In this document: positions 24,209 through 33,807 of the stretch, in pieces
How positions within the stretch are numbered: position 1 is the stretch's first letter
Layout of the letters: each line of letters begins with the position of its first letter
DNA from: Nitrospira sp.
Lineage (GTDB): Bacteria > Nitrospirota > Nitrospiria > Nitrospirales > Nitrospiraceae
Assembly (NCBI GenBank): GCA_019636915.1
Contig: JAHBWQ010000003.1
Coordinates: forward strand, 1-50,840
Length of the DNA: 50,840 nt
Direction of reading: 5' to 3'
The notes under the pieces: model-generated
What the model saw: the letters and a program-made list of their open reading frames with translations, nothing else
Databases searched by the model: none
Told to the model about the DNA's origin: nothing
Made by a program: the position numbers and the translations under genes

Positions 24209-25332
24209 ACCACCAATCGCTCTCCCGACCAGTACCGGACCCAGGCTTTGAAGATGGAAGCGTTGACCAGCACGAAGAACGCCGGCAACTTGACCGCCGG
24301 AAGCCGCAGCAGTGATCGCCAGCACAACCCGCTGAGGGCCACCGCGTAGAACACCGTCTGGAGCACGAGCAGCAATCCGTACCGTCCGAACGCCGCGGTG
24401 AGGAGCGCATTCGTCATCAACGCGATCAGCATGGCAAAGGGAACCAGCCACCGGCATAATTTGTGACTGAGTAACTGCCAGGCAAAGAGGGGATATCGCA
24501 TCGGATTCACCAGACCAAGGCTCTTCATGAACACCGAAATGCCCCGGAGCACTGTTCGTACCTTTCGATCGAATTCCTTCCGTTCATCGGCGATGTTTTT
24601 GTAGTAGCCGGGGCTGTCTCCGTCCGCCACCCCGCGCAGCCCGGCTCGCACGCTGTTCAGCACCGTATTGAAATCGCTCTGGAGATTTTCTGACCATCCC
24701 TGCTTGCACACGGTACTTCGTGCCGCAAAAAACGATCCGCTGAGGCCGACCAAGGAATTCACGCGCGTCTCCATGGACCGGAGAAACATTTCGTACTTCA
24801 CGTATGCGCCTTCCCCGCTTACCCGGCCGTCCTGATTGATGAATCGATCCACGCTGCTGACACACCCCACCGTTTCATCGTGGAAGTTCTTTACGATGTT
24901 GCGGACAGCATTCTCCGGCAGAATCGTCGCGACATCGGAAAACACCAGAATCTCACCGCCCGCGACCTGCACCGCGAGTTTCTGCGCCGCCTCCTTCCCC
25001 TTCCGCTCGGAAGCGCGGACCAGCCGGATTCCTCTGTCTTGATACGACGACACGATCTCGTCTGTCTTGTCCGTCGAAAAGTCGGAGGCCACGAGCACCT
25101 CGAAGCGCTCCTTCGGATAGTCGATCGCCAGCGTGTTCCTGAGTTTTTCGCCGATCCGTTTATCTTCGTTATAGGCGGTGATGATAAAGGTCACGGAAGG
25201 TGTGATATCGGCCTTCCGGATCGGCCGAGTCCTTACGAACGCCATGGCCGCGAGGATCGCGGGATATCCGGCGTAGGCATAGACCACCAGACCCAGTGAG
25301 AGCACTAACCCGACTTCAAGCGCGATCATCAT
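24187..25332 (-). CDS. Glycosyltransferase family 2, membrane-associated
   Basis: This GT-A protein is about 381 residues. An N-terminal membrane helix is followed by VTFIITAYNEDKRI, LVASDFSTDKTDEI, and ILVFSDVATILPENAVR (SDVA replacing the usual DxD region). GLSGSFFAARSTVCKQG and the ENLQSDFNTVL acceptor region follow, then three or four C-terminal transmembrane helices. The arrangement fits cytoplasmic-face addition of a sugar to a lipid carrier. ATG 25332 has GGAG five bases upstream. The gene overlaps the deacetylase behind it, suggesting coupled translation. The altered DxD may indicate a metal-independent or divergent enzyme. Confidence 0.78.
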   Translation of the reverse strand: MMIALEVGLVLSLGLVVYAYAGYPAILAAMAFVRTRPIRKADITPSVTFIITAYNEDKRIGEKLRNTLAIDYPKERFEVLVASDFSTDKTDEIVSSYQDRGIRLVRASERKGKEAAQKLAVQVAGGEILVFSDVATILPENAVRNIVKNFHDETVGCVSSVDRFINQDGRVSGEGAYVKYEMFLRSMETRVNSLVGLSGSFFAARSTVCKQGWSENLQSDFNTVLNSVRAGLRGVADGDSPGYYKNIADERKEFDRKVRTVLRGISVFMKSLGLVNPMRYPLFAWQLLSHKLCRWLVPFAMLIALMTNALLTAAFGRYGLLLVLQTVFYAVALSGLCWRSLLRLPAVKLPAFFVLVNASIFKAWVRYWSGERLVVWEPSKR

Positions 25333-25449
25333 ATTCACTCCGGTTTTCGTACGAAACCATCGAACCCGAGGCGTCGGACAAATCCTGCGCGTTGCGGGAG
25401 GGCCTCCGCTTTGCTGATCGTCGGATTGTTCCGACCAACCCCGGCTTCG

Positions 25450-26706
25450 TCACGATCGACTCGGCCCTGTGGACAACGCCGACTGGTTCCGGCCTGCTGT
25501 TGCGGGAATCGCTCCACTTACAGCCTGTAGCGATCGACAGATCCGCTCGATATCCGTGGTATCGACATAGTGATGGACCGGAAGGGTCACCAACCGCTCG
25601 GCCAATGCACAAGCCCCCTCAAACCGGCGGAGCGCAACCATGCCCTCCAGCTCAGGAATATCGGAGACCGGATTGGGATAGAGAGCCCCCACCCCAAGTC
25701 CTCGCTCTCTCGCCAGTGCACAAACAGCAGCTTTCATCTCCACACTGGGCATGAGCAGAGGCAAACGAAGGTAGGCGACCCCTCTTGCACGAATAGGCTG
25801 GACATGCTGAAGCGAAGCCGGAAGACGATCTAGATACCGAAGTGTGCGGTCGACCCTCTCGCCGTTTGAGACGCGTAGCCGCTCCTCCCACCCACCTAAC
25901 AATCCAGCTCTCATCCCATCCATTTTGTGGATGGCGAAATGAGGATCGTACGTCGTCTCACCCAGCCCGAGAAACGGGAGCCCTGCTGGCAACCAATAGA
26001 GAAATGGATGAATGGCAAAGCGCATCGCCACCACCATCAGCACATTCACGATCTGGCTCTTCAGTGAGGCTTCCGGAGCTGCCTCATAGACAGCTCTCAG
26101 CCGCAATGCCATCTGATCAGAATCGGTGAGGATTACCCCTCCTGATCCAGCTGTAACGTTCTTGCCACGCCCTAAGCTGAAAAATCCGACGTCGCCCTGC
26201 GTGCCGAGCCAACGTCCGTTCACACGACCACCCATCGCCTGGGCCGCATCCTCGACCACGGTCACCCCATGGGGTTGCGCAACCGCACACACCCGAGAAA
26301 TATCCGCTGCCTGACCCAGCAGGTGAGGTGCCACAATACACAAGGTATCTGCATCAACTTGCCGCTGCAAATCAGAGTAATCGTAATCCAGGGTCTGAGG
26401 GTCAACATCGCACAAGACTACCTGGCAACCGGTCCGAATGATCGCCGAAGGAACCGAATAACAGGTATAGGCCGGGATGATCACCTTGCGGCGGGATGAG
26501 CAGGATGCCAACCCGTGCAAAATCGTCGTGAGCGCTGCCTTCCCCGAGGACAACAGGAACACGTGCTTCACACCAAAATAGGCACCCAGCTCCGCCTCTC
26601 GTGCCGTACGCTCCTGCTGTCCACATCTGATACCGCACAATCCCCTGCCGATCTCCCGCCATGAGAGCGGCGCCGATGTGGGTGCGAGATGTCGCTGGGG
26701 TTTCAC
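25450..26706 (-). CDS. DegT/DnrJ/EryC1/StrS-family sugar aminotransferase
   Basis: This is a 418-residue fold type I PLP enzyme. LSSGKAALTTILHGL binds phosphate, VIIPAYTCYSVPSAI and VVEDAAQAMGG (Asp153) contact PLP, and FFSLGRGKNVTAGSGG contains the Schiff-base Lys182. These enzymes convert keto-sugar nucleotides to amino-sugar nucleotides. A few family members have become dehydratases or regulators, but the Lys is retained here. GTG 26706 overlaps the FemAB-like gene stop by four bases. The gene could supply an amino sugar that a downstream acyltransferase or deacetylase modifies. The enzyme making its keto-sugar substrate is not obvious in the window. Confidence 0.83.
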   Translation of the reverse strand: MKPQRHLAPTSAPLSWREIGRGLCGIRCGQQERTAREAELGAYFGVKHVFLLSSGKAALTTILHGLASCSSRRKVIIPAYTCYSVPSAIIRTGCQVVLCDVDPQTLDYDYSDLQRQVDADTLCIVAPHLLGQAADISRVCAVAQPHGVTVVEDAAQAMGGRVNGRWLGTQGDVGFFSLGRGKNVTAGSGGVILTDSDQMALRLRAVYEAAPEASLKSQIVNVLMVVAMRFAIHPFLYWLPAGLPFLGLGETTYDPHFAIHKMDGMRAGLLGGWEERLRVSNGERVDRTLRYLDRLPASLQHVQPIRARGVAYLRLPLLMPSVEMKAAVCALARERGLGVGALYPNPVSDIPELEGMVALRRFEGACALAERLVTLPVHHYVDTTDIERICRSLQAVSGAIPATAGRNQSALSTGPSRS

Positions 26707-27755
26707 GGCAGATACTTAACAATGGCCGGTCCGACAAGTTTCGTCACAGGCACCGGCAGGTGTCGCCACATTCGAATCGCCAGTCGGTACTTCGGATTTT
26801 GCGGATTCAACTCCGGCGGCTTGGTTCCTTCGGAGAGCCAGTAGTACCAGTACAGCGTGAGAGGTTTGGCCCCCCACTGCTCCTTGAACCGATAGGTCCC
26901 GCTGTTGAGGGTAGATCGCCCAAAATCAAATTCCTGATAGCCTTCGGTGCATGCGTATTGCAACACGGCGTTATAGAGCACCATATTCGGTGCGAGCCGC
27001 GCATAGCGACGATCCGATGAGGCCCAGGGAATTTCAAGAGTACCACGAAACCCTATGACGAACCCTGCGGCTACCGGTCGGTCGTTAAGATACACAGCAC
27101 AAATCCTGGCCCCCTTCGAAAAGCTCTGCAGGATCTCCCTGAAAAACCCCTTATCATACACGGGTGTGCCAAGGTCTCTCATGTTCCTTGCGAAGACCTG
27201 ATAGAAATCATCGAGCAGATCCAACCCGCCGAGCCGGCTCGTCATCCCTTCCTTTTCCCCGCGCCGGACCTGGCTTCTGAGCTTGGAGGGAAACGCTTTG
27301 AGCAAGTCCTCATAGCGCTGGGGCAACTCCAGCCGCATAGACACCTTATGAGAACGGACCGGCCAGCCTATCTCAAGCGATACCGTCTGTCTAAGTTCGA
27401 TATGAGTTGCCTCAAGCCCCCTGGCCATTTCCGCCGCCGTGTTGAGCAGCGCATCTCGAGCATCCACGGTTTCGAACAAGACTCCCCCATAATTAAAGAA
27501 AGGTATCGAGGTCAGGAAGCAACCGAACAGGGGACTCTTCATAAAGACCAGAGGCAATACCCCTCTGACTTGTCCCTCCTGATCCCGCGCCATCAGATAG
27601 TAAGCTCTATGTCCGAAGACTCTGCTGATCAGGCCACCCCAGGCCACAATATGGTATCCGCAAGCCTCCTGACGACTCTGCACAAACTGCTCCCAGGCTG
27701 CTTCATCGTGCGCATCATGGACACAAGTGACATTCATCGGCTGAGCAGGCTCCAT
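26703..27755 (-). CDS. FemAB-like protein of XrtA/PEP-CTERM EPS systems
   Basis: This 350-residue protein has tandem GNAT folds and matches the exosortase-associated FemAB type (TIGR03019). Characteristic pieces are GVLPLVFMKSPLFGCFLTSIPFFNYGG, SKLRSQVRRGEKEG, and FDFGRSTLNSGTYRFKEQWGA near the end. FemAB enzymes transfer amino acids from aminoacyl-tRNA, usually onto peptidoglycan. Homologues inside EPS loci are thought to aminoacylate the polymer or its linker. Its start is ambiguous: ATG 27755 has AGGAG only one base away, and ATG 27737 is the next choice. It is coupled to the aminotransferase by a 4-base overlap and follows a GT4 of the same system. Confidence 0.82.
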   Translation of the reverse strand: MEPAQPMNVTCVHDAHDEAAWEQFVQSRQEACGYHIVAWGGLISRVFGHRAYYLMARDQEGQVRGVLPLVFMKSPLFGCFLTSIPFFNYGGVLFETVDARDALLNTAAEMARGLEATHIELRQTVSLEIGWPVRSHKVSMRLELPQRYEDLLKAFPSKLRSQVRRGEKEGMTSRLGGLDLLDDFYQVFARNMRDLGTPVYDKGFFREILQSFSKGARICAVYLNDRPVAAGFVIGFRGTLEIPWASSDRRYARLAPNMVLYNAVLQYACTEGYQEFDFGRSTLNSGTYRFKEQWGAKPLTLYWYYWLSEGTKPPELNPQNPKYRLAIRMWRHLPVPVTKLVGPAIVKYLP

Positions 27756-27778
27756 GCTCCTGTCGTAACGCTTCTCCC

Positions 27779-29008
27779 CTACCGGCTCACTCGCTTCATC
27801 GCCGCCGTTGCCAAGGATTGGATGGCTTCATCCAGGGCTTTCCCCATCGCGGCCCAGGAATAATTCCGGCGGATGCAGGCCAGGCCATTTGTTCCCAACC
27901 GACGGACCTCCACCTGATCGGCCAACAACCGGACCACCTTGTCCGCAAAGGCTTGCGAATCACCAGCTAGCAGCATTTCCCGGCCATCCACGACATCCAA
28001 CCCGTCGATACTCAGCGGAGTTGCAACCGTCGCTTTCTCCATAGCCATGGCGGCGAGAATCTTGTTTTTCACGCCTGACCCGACACGCAAGGGACAGACA
28101 AAGAGAGCCGAACTGCGGACATAGGGACGCACGTCGTCCACCTTCCCGGTCACATGCACACCAGGACGTGTCCCGTAGGCCTTCAGTCGCTCGGAAGGAT
28201 CACTCCCAACGATCCAAAACGTGGCCTCGGGGCGTTTCTGTCTCACAAGAGGCAGGATATCGTCAGCAAAATACATCGCGGCATCCTCGTTCGGAGCATA
28301 CCCCATCACCCCCGTGAACACGAGTTTGTCCGGATCCACTCTCGTGGCATCAGGAGAAAAAAAATCCATGTCCACGCCATTCGTGATAGTCAGGGTGCGC
28401 AGGTCCGGGGAAAGGCCTTTGAGCACCTGCTCATCGACCGGAGAATTCGTGACGATTAGGTCGAAGATATTCCCTAATCTCCGCTCCAGCCGCCTCACGC
28501 TCATCAGCAATCCGTACGCCGCGAGACGCTTGCGCCATCTCCGCTCCGACCGGACCATTCGCGTTGCGAGGTGCGTCATCGAATCATGGAGATCGACGAC
28601 TGCGGGGATCCGCCACGCCGGATCGACGTACTGTGCCATCATGATCAGATCCACATAGATCAGATCGACATGCTCTTCTCTGCATAGCGCCCTGATCGAC
28701 TCGCGCACCGATCCGAAGTATCCGGGATATTGATATCTGGTTTCGAAGTATGCCGCGCGCCGCAGTCGATGCTGTTGATGTCCCCACCAACTGGGCCCGG
28801 ACGGTTCCGGTAGTAGCTCGATCCGCCGGAAGACCTTCGGACTCGACGGATCATCTAGGTAGGCGCGATACCGATCCTGCGACGAGCAGCGGGCGGCGAG
28901 AACCAACTCGTGATGTCGAGCCAGCTCCCGGCATAAGTTGAACAGCCGGGGAGAGCCGGGCATTCGGGAAGTGGCCGGAATATCCGTCGCCAGCATAAGA
29001 ATCTTCAT
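27779..29008 (-). CDS. XrtA-system GT4 glycosyltransferase (TIGR03087-like)
   Basis: This 409-residue GT-B protein begins MKILMLATDIPATSRMPGSPRLFNLCREL. Its second half is very close in order to the exosortase-associated transferase family: TNGVDMDFFSPD, LVFTGVMGYAPNEDAAMYFADDILPLV, WIVGSDPS, VTGKVDDVRPYV, and CPLRVGSGVKNKILAAMAMEKATVATP. The GSGVKNKILAAMAM stretch replaces the usual E-x7-E motif, as it does in that family. It would add a sugar during repeat-unit assembly. GGAGAG is 9-10 bases before ATG 29008. It precedes the FemAB-like gene by a short gap. Confidence 0.82.
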   Translation of the reverse strand: MKILMLATDIPATSRMPGSPRLFNLCRELARHHELVLAARCSSQDRYRAYLDDPSSPKVFRRIELLPEPSGPSWWGHQQHRLRRAAYFETRYQYPGYFGSVRESIRALCREEHVDLIYVDLIMMAQYVDPAWRIPAVVDLHDSMTHLATRMVRSERRWRKRLAAYGLLMSVRRLERRLGNIFDLIVTNSPVDEQVLKGLSPDLRTLTITNGVDMDFFSPDATRVDPDKLVFTGVMGYAPNEDAAMYFADDILPLVRQKRPEATFWIVGSDPSERLKAYGTRPGVHVTGKVDDVRPYVRSSALFVCPLRVGSGVKNKILAAMAMEKATVATPLSIDGLDVVDGREMLLAGDSQAFADKVVRLLADQVEVRRLGTNGLACIRRNYSWAAMGKALDEAIQSLATAAMKRVSR

Positions 29009-29046
29009 AGGGTTTTTCTCTCCGCCTAACGGATGTGTGTCGCCGG

Positions 29047-30360
29047 TTACCAGCAGATGCCGTCATAGCTGGCCGCGAGCGTCTCGATGCCGCCGATGCG
29101 AGCCAAATCGATGATCATCTGATCGGCGCGCATCCGCTGCAACGCCGGACCGAATTCCGTGGAAACGTATCCGACGACGACGACCTGCGCATTGTCGACT
29201 ACATCTTCAATCCGCTCGGTCAGGATCGAGGAGAGATGAGGAATATGCTCCTCGATAAACCGCTTATTGGCGCCGATCAACCGGCTGGTCATCACGTTCC
29301 TATCGTAGATCTGGATCGAAAACCCCTTGCCAAGCAACGTTTCTATGACTTCGACCAGCGGGCTTTCCCGCAGATCGTCCGTATCAGGCTTGAAGGTCAT
29401 CCCCAAGAATCCGACGCGTTTTTTCCCCAGCCCGATGATGTTATTGATCACCCCTCTAACGTGTGCGCTGTTGCTCGTCATAATGGCGTTGAGCACAGGC
29501 GTTTCCGCATCATGTCGTTTTGCCTGGTAGGACAACGCCCGGAGGTCCTTGGGAAGACAGGACCCGCCGAATGCGAACCCCGGCTTCAAATAGACCTTCG
29601 ATAAGTTTAGCTTGGTATCTTTGCAGAAGATGTCCATCACCTCGTGGCTGTCAATCCCTAGCTTCTTGCACAGAATTCCGATCTCGTTACCGAAGGTAAC
29701 CTTCAGTGCATGGAAGGCGTTGTCAGAATACTTAACCATCTCCGCCGCTCGAATTGACGTCCTGACAAGCGGAGCTTCGATCCCGCCGTAGATTTCGGCC
29801 AGGATGTCGCCTTCTCCTTGCTTGCGCTCCCCGATGACGATCTTCGGGGGGTGGTAATAATCTTTGACCGCAGTACCCTCGCGGAGAAATTCCGGGTTAT
29901 AGCACACGAAAAACTCCTCGCCGACTTTCTTACCCGAATGCTTTTCCAAGATCGGCACCGCAACGTCTTCGGTAGTCCCCGGAAGAATCGTACTACGAAA
30001 TACCAGCGTATGTGGCGTCCTCTTCTTGGCCAATGCGGCCCCAATGTCCTCGCTAACTCGCTTTAAGTACGTCAGATCAAGACTGCCGTTCGCATGACTC
30101 GGCGTACCTACGCAGAGGAAGGAGATGTCGGTCTGTGCAATACCGTCGGCAGACGATGTGGTGGCCTTCAGCAAACCGAGTTTATGCGCCTTGGAGATGA
30201 GATTACCGATTTCAGGCTCGACAATCGGCGCCGTTCCAGAATTCAGAGTCGCCACTTTGTCGGCGTTGACATCCACACCGACAACATGGTGGCCGCCTGC
30301 CGTCAAGCATCCTACCGACACCGTCCCGACGTAGCCCAATCCGAAAACACTGATCTTCAT
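29047..30360 (-). CDS. algD: GDP-mannose 6-dehydrogenase (AlgD-like)
   Basis: This is a 437-residue NDP-sugar dehydrogenase. It opens MKISVFGLGYVGTVSVGCL (Rossmann) and has SFLCVGTPS, FRSTILPGTT, CYNPEFLREG, and GFAFGGSCLPKDLRAL with the catalytic Cys at residue 268. It ends in GICW. The Cys position, the GFAFGGSCLPKD wording and the final ICW all match AlgD of Pseudomonas rather than UDP-glucose dehydrogenases. The product would be GDP-mannuronic acid. ATG 30360 follows GAGGGTG by about seven bases. The alginate polymerase genes alg8 and alg44 are absent, so the uronate probably enters a heteropolymer. Confidence 0.88.
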   Translation of the reverse strand: MKISVFGLGYVGTVSVGCLTAGGHHVVGVDVNADKVATLNSGTAPIVEPEIGNLISKAHKLGLLKATTSSADGIAQTDISFLCVGTPSHANGSLDLTYLKRVSEDIGAALAKKRTPHTLVFRSTILPGTTEDVAVPILEKHSGKKVGEEFFVCYNPEFLREGTAVKDYYHPPKIVIGERKQGEGDILAEIYGGIEAPLVRTSIRAAEMVKYSDNAFHALKVTFGNEIGILCKKLGIDSHEVMDIFCKDTKLNLSKVYLKPGFAFGGSCLPKDLRALSYQAKRHDAETPVLNAIMTSNSAHVRGVINNIIGLGKKRVGFLGMTFKPDTDDLRESPLVEVIETLLGKGFSIQIYDRNVMTSRLIGANKRFIEEHIPHLSSILTERIEDVVDNAQVVVVGYVSTEFGPALQRMRADQMIIDLARIGGIETLAASYDGICW

Positions 30361-30488
30361 GGTATTCACCCTCTGATGATGTTAACCGCCAAGTGCTCTG
30401 TTTCGCCGGGACTCCGGCGTCCCGTCATACCGCCGCGTCGATCCTTTCCGCGCCAGTCCCTTTCGTAGGATCCCGCACAAACAAATCT

Positions 30489-32024
30489 TTAGATCATGAC
30501 CGTGTGCGAGCCTTTGATCATCCCAAGAAATCGCGACAACCTAGCACGATGAAATATGCCGATCATGGCGGCATACATCGTCACCCCAGCCGTCGCTTCG
30601 CACAAAAGCTGAAGCAGATGCGAGGAGTTTCCCGGCAGCACCTGGTGGATGAAGTAGACCCCTCCCGCCATGACCACCGTGCTGGTTGCAGCGGGCCACA
30701 ACACCGACAGATACTCCAGGAACGGAAGCCGGACCGCCGCCAGGGCGTGCCGATACGGCGCAATCCACGAGACAGGTTGGACGGCGACCCAGGCGAGTGC
30801 TATCCCGACCGCGCCCCAGCCGCTCCCGAACCAGAACCCCAGTGGGTACACGACCATGCAAAACAGTCCGCTCAGCATGGACAGCCGCGATCCTCCGGTC
30901 ACGAAGAGAATCGGCGAAATCAGGCCGAACAGCGACCGCACGACGGCCCAACAGGAAAGGACTTGCAACGGCAGTACAACTCCGACCCACTGCTCACCCA
31001 GGACGAGAGGCACAAAGGCATCGGCGACGAGCGCCATCCCGACGCCGACCGGAAACGTCAGGAGCGCAAGCCCTTCGGTCAACAGGAGCAGATAGCGGCG
31101 CAAGATGGTCGGGTCCGTCTGAACGGACGAGTAAAACGCGGGCATGACGCGGCTGAGCAATGCGGTGATCTTGTCGAGCGGGAGATTGGCCAGCGTGCAG
31201 GCAAATGAGTAGGCCCCGACGATTCCTTGGCCGAAGATTCGCCCGGCGATGAACACATCGGCGTTCGAGGCGACGTACCACGAGATGCGGCCGACCAGCA
31301 CATGGGAGCTGAATCGGAGTGCCTCGTGCAGCGAACGAAAAGACGGCCTGGCGTAGCGAACTGGATGCTGACTCATGATTACAGCCGTGACCGCCGCATG
31401 ACCGGCCACGCCACCGACTACCAGTGCCCAGTATCCCACTCCCCACCAGGCCAGCCCCACTGTGACCAGCGCCGCCACAATCGCCTGCCCACCTTCCAGC
31501 AACGCGAGGAGTTTGAACCGAAGCGCCCTTTCAAGCAGGGCGCTCGGCACTGAGCGCACGGCAAGGAATGCGAATCCGGCTCCCATGACCACGATGACGA
31601 GCGGGATATTGGAGGCGGCATAAATGCGTCCGGCCGGAATCGCGACCAGACAGGTCAGGAGAAAACCGGCCACGCCGAACAGACTGGCCAGACTATGCAT
31701 GCTTGCAATCTGCTCTTCAGTCAAGTGGCGGAGCGCAACCACCGCCGCCCCCAACCCGAATTCATTCAGAAGCCCGATGAATCCGACGAAGACACCCGCC
31801 ATGGCGACAATTCCGTAATCTTCCGGATTGAGCAGTCTCGCCACCACGATGGTCGACACCCAGGAAAGAAGTTGGCTCAACCACTTGATTGCACCAGTCC
31901 ATGCGATGCCCCGCATGAGCGTGCAATCGAGCGCCCCGCTCGAGTTCTCAGGGGAACTCCGAGACATCTTGCCCTCCGCGTTGACCGCCCCCGGCTGCTC
32001 CATCACTACGTTCTGCATCGTCAT
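30489..32024 (-). CDS. Oligosaccharide flippase (Wzx, MVF/MOP family)
   Basis: This protein of about 511 residues has twelve to fourteen transmembrane helices and the MVF-family opening IKWLSQLLSWVSTIVVARLLNPEDYGIVAMAGVFVGFIGLLNEFGL. Wzx proteins move lipid-linked repeat units to the periplasmic side for polymerisation. Charged residues in ALRHLTEEQIASMHSLASL and FGQGIVGAYSFACTLANLPLDKITALLSRVMPAFYSS are typical. The start is uncertain; I use ATG 32024, but the frame is open to 32069 and other codons precede the first helix. It sits between a GT2 and the AlgD-like gene on the same strand. Confidence 0.85.
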   Translation of the reverse strand: MTMQNVVMEQPGAVNAEGKMSRSSPENSSGALDCTLMRGIAWTGAIKWLSQLLSWVSTIVVARLLNPEDYGIVAMAGVFVGFIGLLNEFGLGAAVVALRHLTEEQIASMHSLASLFGVAGFLLTCLVAIPAGRIYAASNIPLVIVVMGAGFAFLAVRSVPSALLERALRFKLLALLEGGQAIVAALVTVGLAWWGVGYWALVVGGVAGHAAVTAVIMSQHPVRYARPSFRSLHEALRFSSHVLVGRISWYVASNADVFIAGRIFGQGIVGAYSFACTLANLPLDKITALLSRVMPAFYSSVQTDPTILRRYLLLLTEGLALLTFPVGVGMALVADAFVPLVLGEQWVGVVLPLQVLSCWAVVRSLFGLISPILFVTGGSRLSMLSGLFCMVVYPLGFWFGSGWGAVGIALAWVAVQPVSWIAPYRHALAAVRLPFLEYLSVLWPAATSTVVMAGGVYFIHQVLPGNSSHLLQLLCEATAGVTMYAAMIGIFHRARLSRFLGMIKGSHTVMI

Positions 32025-32133
32025 CGGTAGTCCCGTCACTCCCTTATCCGTGGAGGGAACACATGACACTCCACATAAAAATCCACTATACCTACCATCT
32101 CGTAATGATGTGGTGATCCACGGACAAGAACGC

Positions 32134-33036
32134 TCACGATTGACGGGGACGCAGCAGCAGGGATTGAGCCAACCCGATAAGTTCCCTTAGATATACATCG
32201 CGACTAGATATCGCGCGGCGGACAAGAAAGTAGAGCAGCTGCGCACGCTCTGCAACGTTTAACGGACCTCTTAACACCGCGACAACCTGGTCGAAAAACA
32301 CCTGCCAGTAGTACGCAAAGAATCGTCCCTTCCTGGATGGATTCAGATAGGCCTGAAGTTTGGGGAGGGCAGATTTCATGCTACTCGAAGCCTGTTCGTG
32401 CATCCGCCGGAAGAACAGCGGACGGTTAATCTCGAGAAATTGCCCATACAACGAGAGTTCTATTAGGAAGATGATGTCCGAGCCAGGGTAGTGCCTGATC
32501 AGCCCTGTCTGCCTGACCTGTTCCGTTCGCATCAGACCGTAGATCACATTGACCAGTCCTATCTGGTCGGAAGCCATCCGAAATCGAACGACCGGGCTGT
32601 CGGACCGCAGGTTCAAATTGTCCTCATACGGCTCAATGATCGAACCGGTTCCGTCAATGAGAATGGTCTTGGGATAACACAGCACTGCGTCTGGATGGGC
32701 ATCGAGCACTTCGACACAGGCCGCCACCGACTCCGGCGCAAACACATCGTCAGACGGAGCCCATCGGAAGTATGGTCCCCTCGCCAACTCAAAAACGCGG
32801 CGATAGTTTCCCGCCCACCCCTTGTTGACGTCGCTAGGGAAAAAGCGAACACGGGAATCCCGCTCGACATAATGCCGGCAAATTTCCCGTGAACCATCGG
32901 TGGAGCAATTGTCGGATATGATCAGTTCGAAATCCGTGTAGGTCTGGGCAAGAATGGAGTCAATCGTTTCAGCTAGATATCGCTCCCCATTGTATACTGG
33001 AAGCCCAATCGATACTTTGGGTGACCTTGACGACAT
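32134..33036 (-). CDS. Glycosyltransferase family 2
   Basis: This 300-residue soluble GT-A protein reads PKVSIGLPVYNGERYLAETIDSILAQTYTDFELIISDNCSTDGS at the start, the standard donor-binding half. The metal-binding motif appears as RWAPSDDVF (SDD), and then QVRQTGLIRHYPGSD. It would transfer a sugar to a growing repeat unit. GAGGAG lies four to five bases before ATG 33036. The C-terminal region is helical, without membrane segments. It is encoded between the PIG-L deacetylase and the flippase. Confidence 0.83.
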   Translation of the reverse strand: MSSRSPKVSIGLPVYNGERYLAETIDSILAQTYTDFELIISDNCSTDGSREICRHYVERDSRVRFFPSDVNKGWAGNYRRVFELARGPYFRWAPSDDVFAPESVAACVEVLDAHPDAVLCYPKTILIDGTGSIIEPYEDNLNLRSDSPVVRFRMASDQIGLVNVIYGLMRTEQVRQTGLIRHYPGSDIIFLIELSLYGQFLEINRPLFFRRMHEQASSSMKSALPKLQAYLNPSRKGRFFAYYWQVFFDQVVAVLRGPLNVAERAQLLYFLVRRAISSRDVYLRELIGLAQSLLLRPRQS

Positions 33037-33063
33037 CGGCTCCTCAAATCACCGCGCCGAGAG

Positions 33064-33720
33064 TTACAACTGAATCGTTGCCTTTCGGCAATAAAACGCT
33101 TCCGCATACCGCTCCGGCGAATTGCATTCGACCCCACGAATCCGTGCAAGGGAACAAAACGTATCTTCCGAAAACCATTGCTTCGTCCGTTGGGTCTTGA
33201 ACGAGTCCATCAGAATGCGCGCTTTGGTCCTTACAGTCGCTTCGTCAAGGGGGATAAACATGTTCGGTACCCCCATGTCGCCGTCGTACTTCGGAATCTC
33301 GTACTCCAAGATCAAATGATTTCGCCATGTGTTCCATGTAAAATCGGACACCACTCGGTGATCCTGATGCAGGTCATGCCGATAGTGAGTGAAAATGATA
33401 TCGGGGGAAACCTGACGCTTGACGCGCTCAAAGAACGCCTTGATCGCCTCTCCTTTGAACGGGAAAAAGCTCCCCGGAAAATTCCTGATCGTGACTTCTC
33501 GCCGTGTGGCTTTGGCGAGAAACTGGCTCGCGCTGTTCAATGCCTCGGCTTTCCGCTCCCGGCCTGAGCTGAAAACGATCCAGTTCACCTCCACGTAGCG
33601 AAACTGTGCAAGCAGCCGGAGAATCGTTCCTCCGCACCCAATTTCGATGTCGTCCGAGTGCGCCCCCAAACATAAAACCCGCAGCAACTCTTTCGATTGT
33701 CCGAATTGCAACTGAACCAT
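33064..33720 (-). CDS. PIG-L/LmbE-family N-deacetylase
   Basis: This is a 218-residue zinc-dependent deacetylase: LCLGAHSDDIEIGCGGT (AHxDD, about residues 18-32) and HYRHDLHQDHRVVSD (HDLHQDH, completing the metal and catalytic set). Family members remove acetyl groups from GlcNAc-containing lipids or sugars. In EPS loci they act on amino-sugar intermediates. I start at ATG 33720, with GGGGGTGG about eight bases upstream; the frame is open to 33795 with no better start. It is followed 27 bases later by the GT2 gene. Confidence 0.83.
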   Translation of the reverse strand: MVQLQFGQSKELLRVLCLGAHSDDIEIGCGGTILRLLAQFRYVEVNWIVFSSGRERKAEALNSASQFLAKATRREVTIRNFPGSFFPFKGEAIKAFFERVKRQVSPDIIFTHYRHDLHQDHRVVSDFTWNTWRNHLILEYEIPKYDGDMGVPNMFIPLDEATVRTKARILMDSFKTQRTKQWFSEDTFCSLARIRGVECNSPERYAEAFYCRKATIQL

Positions 33721-33807
33721 CTTACATCCACCCCCAGACACCCAGCCGCGTTCGCTCTTCCCTAAGTGCACTCCAACCAGCTCACGAAATGCCAAACCGG
33801 TTGTCCT

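Noticed and set aside
23162-24457. 431-residue version of the second deacetylase
   Set aside because: The first 83 codons overlap the preceding GT2 gene in another frame and read as Arg/Gly-rich nonsense; ATG 24208 gives the normal family length.
30393-31208. 271-codon open frame on the + strand
   Set aside because: It is antisense to the flippase gene; its Arg/Gln/Pro-rich translation has no fold-like pattern.
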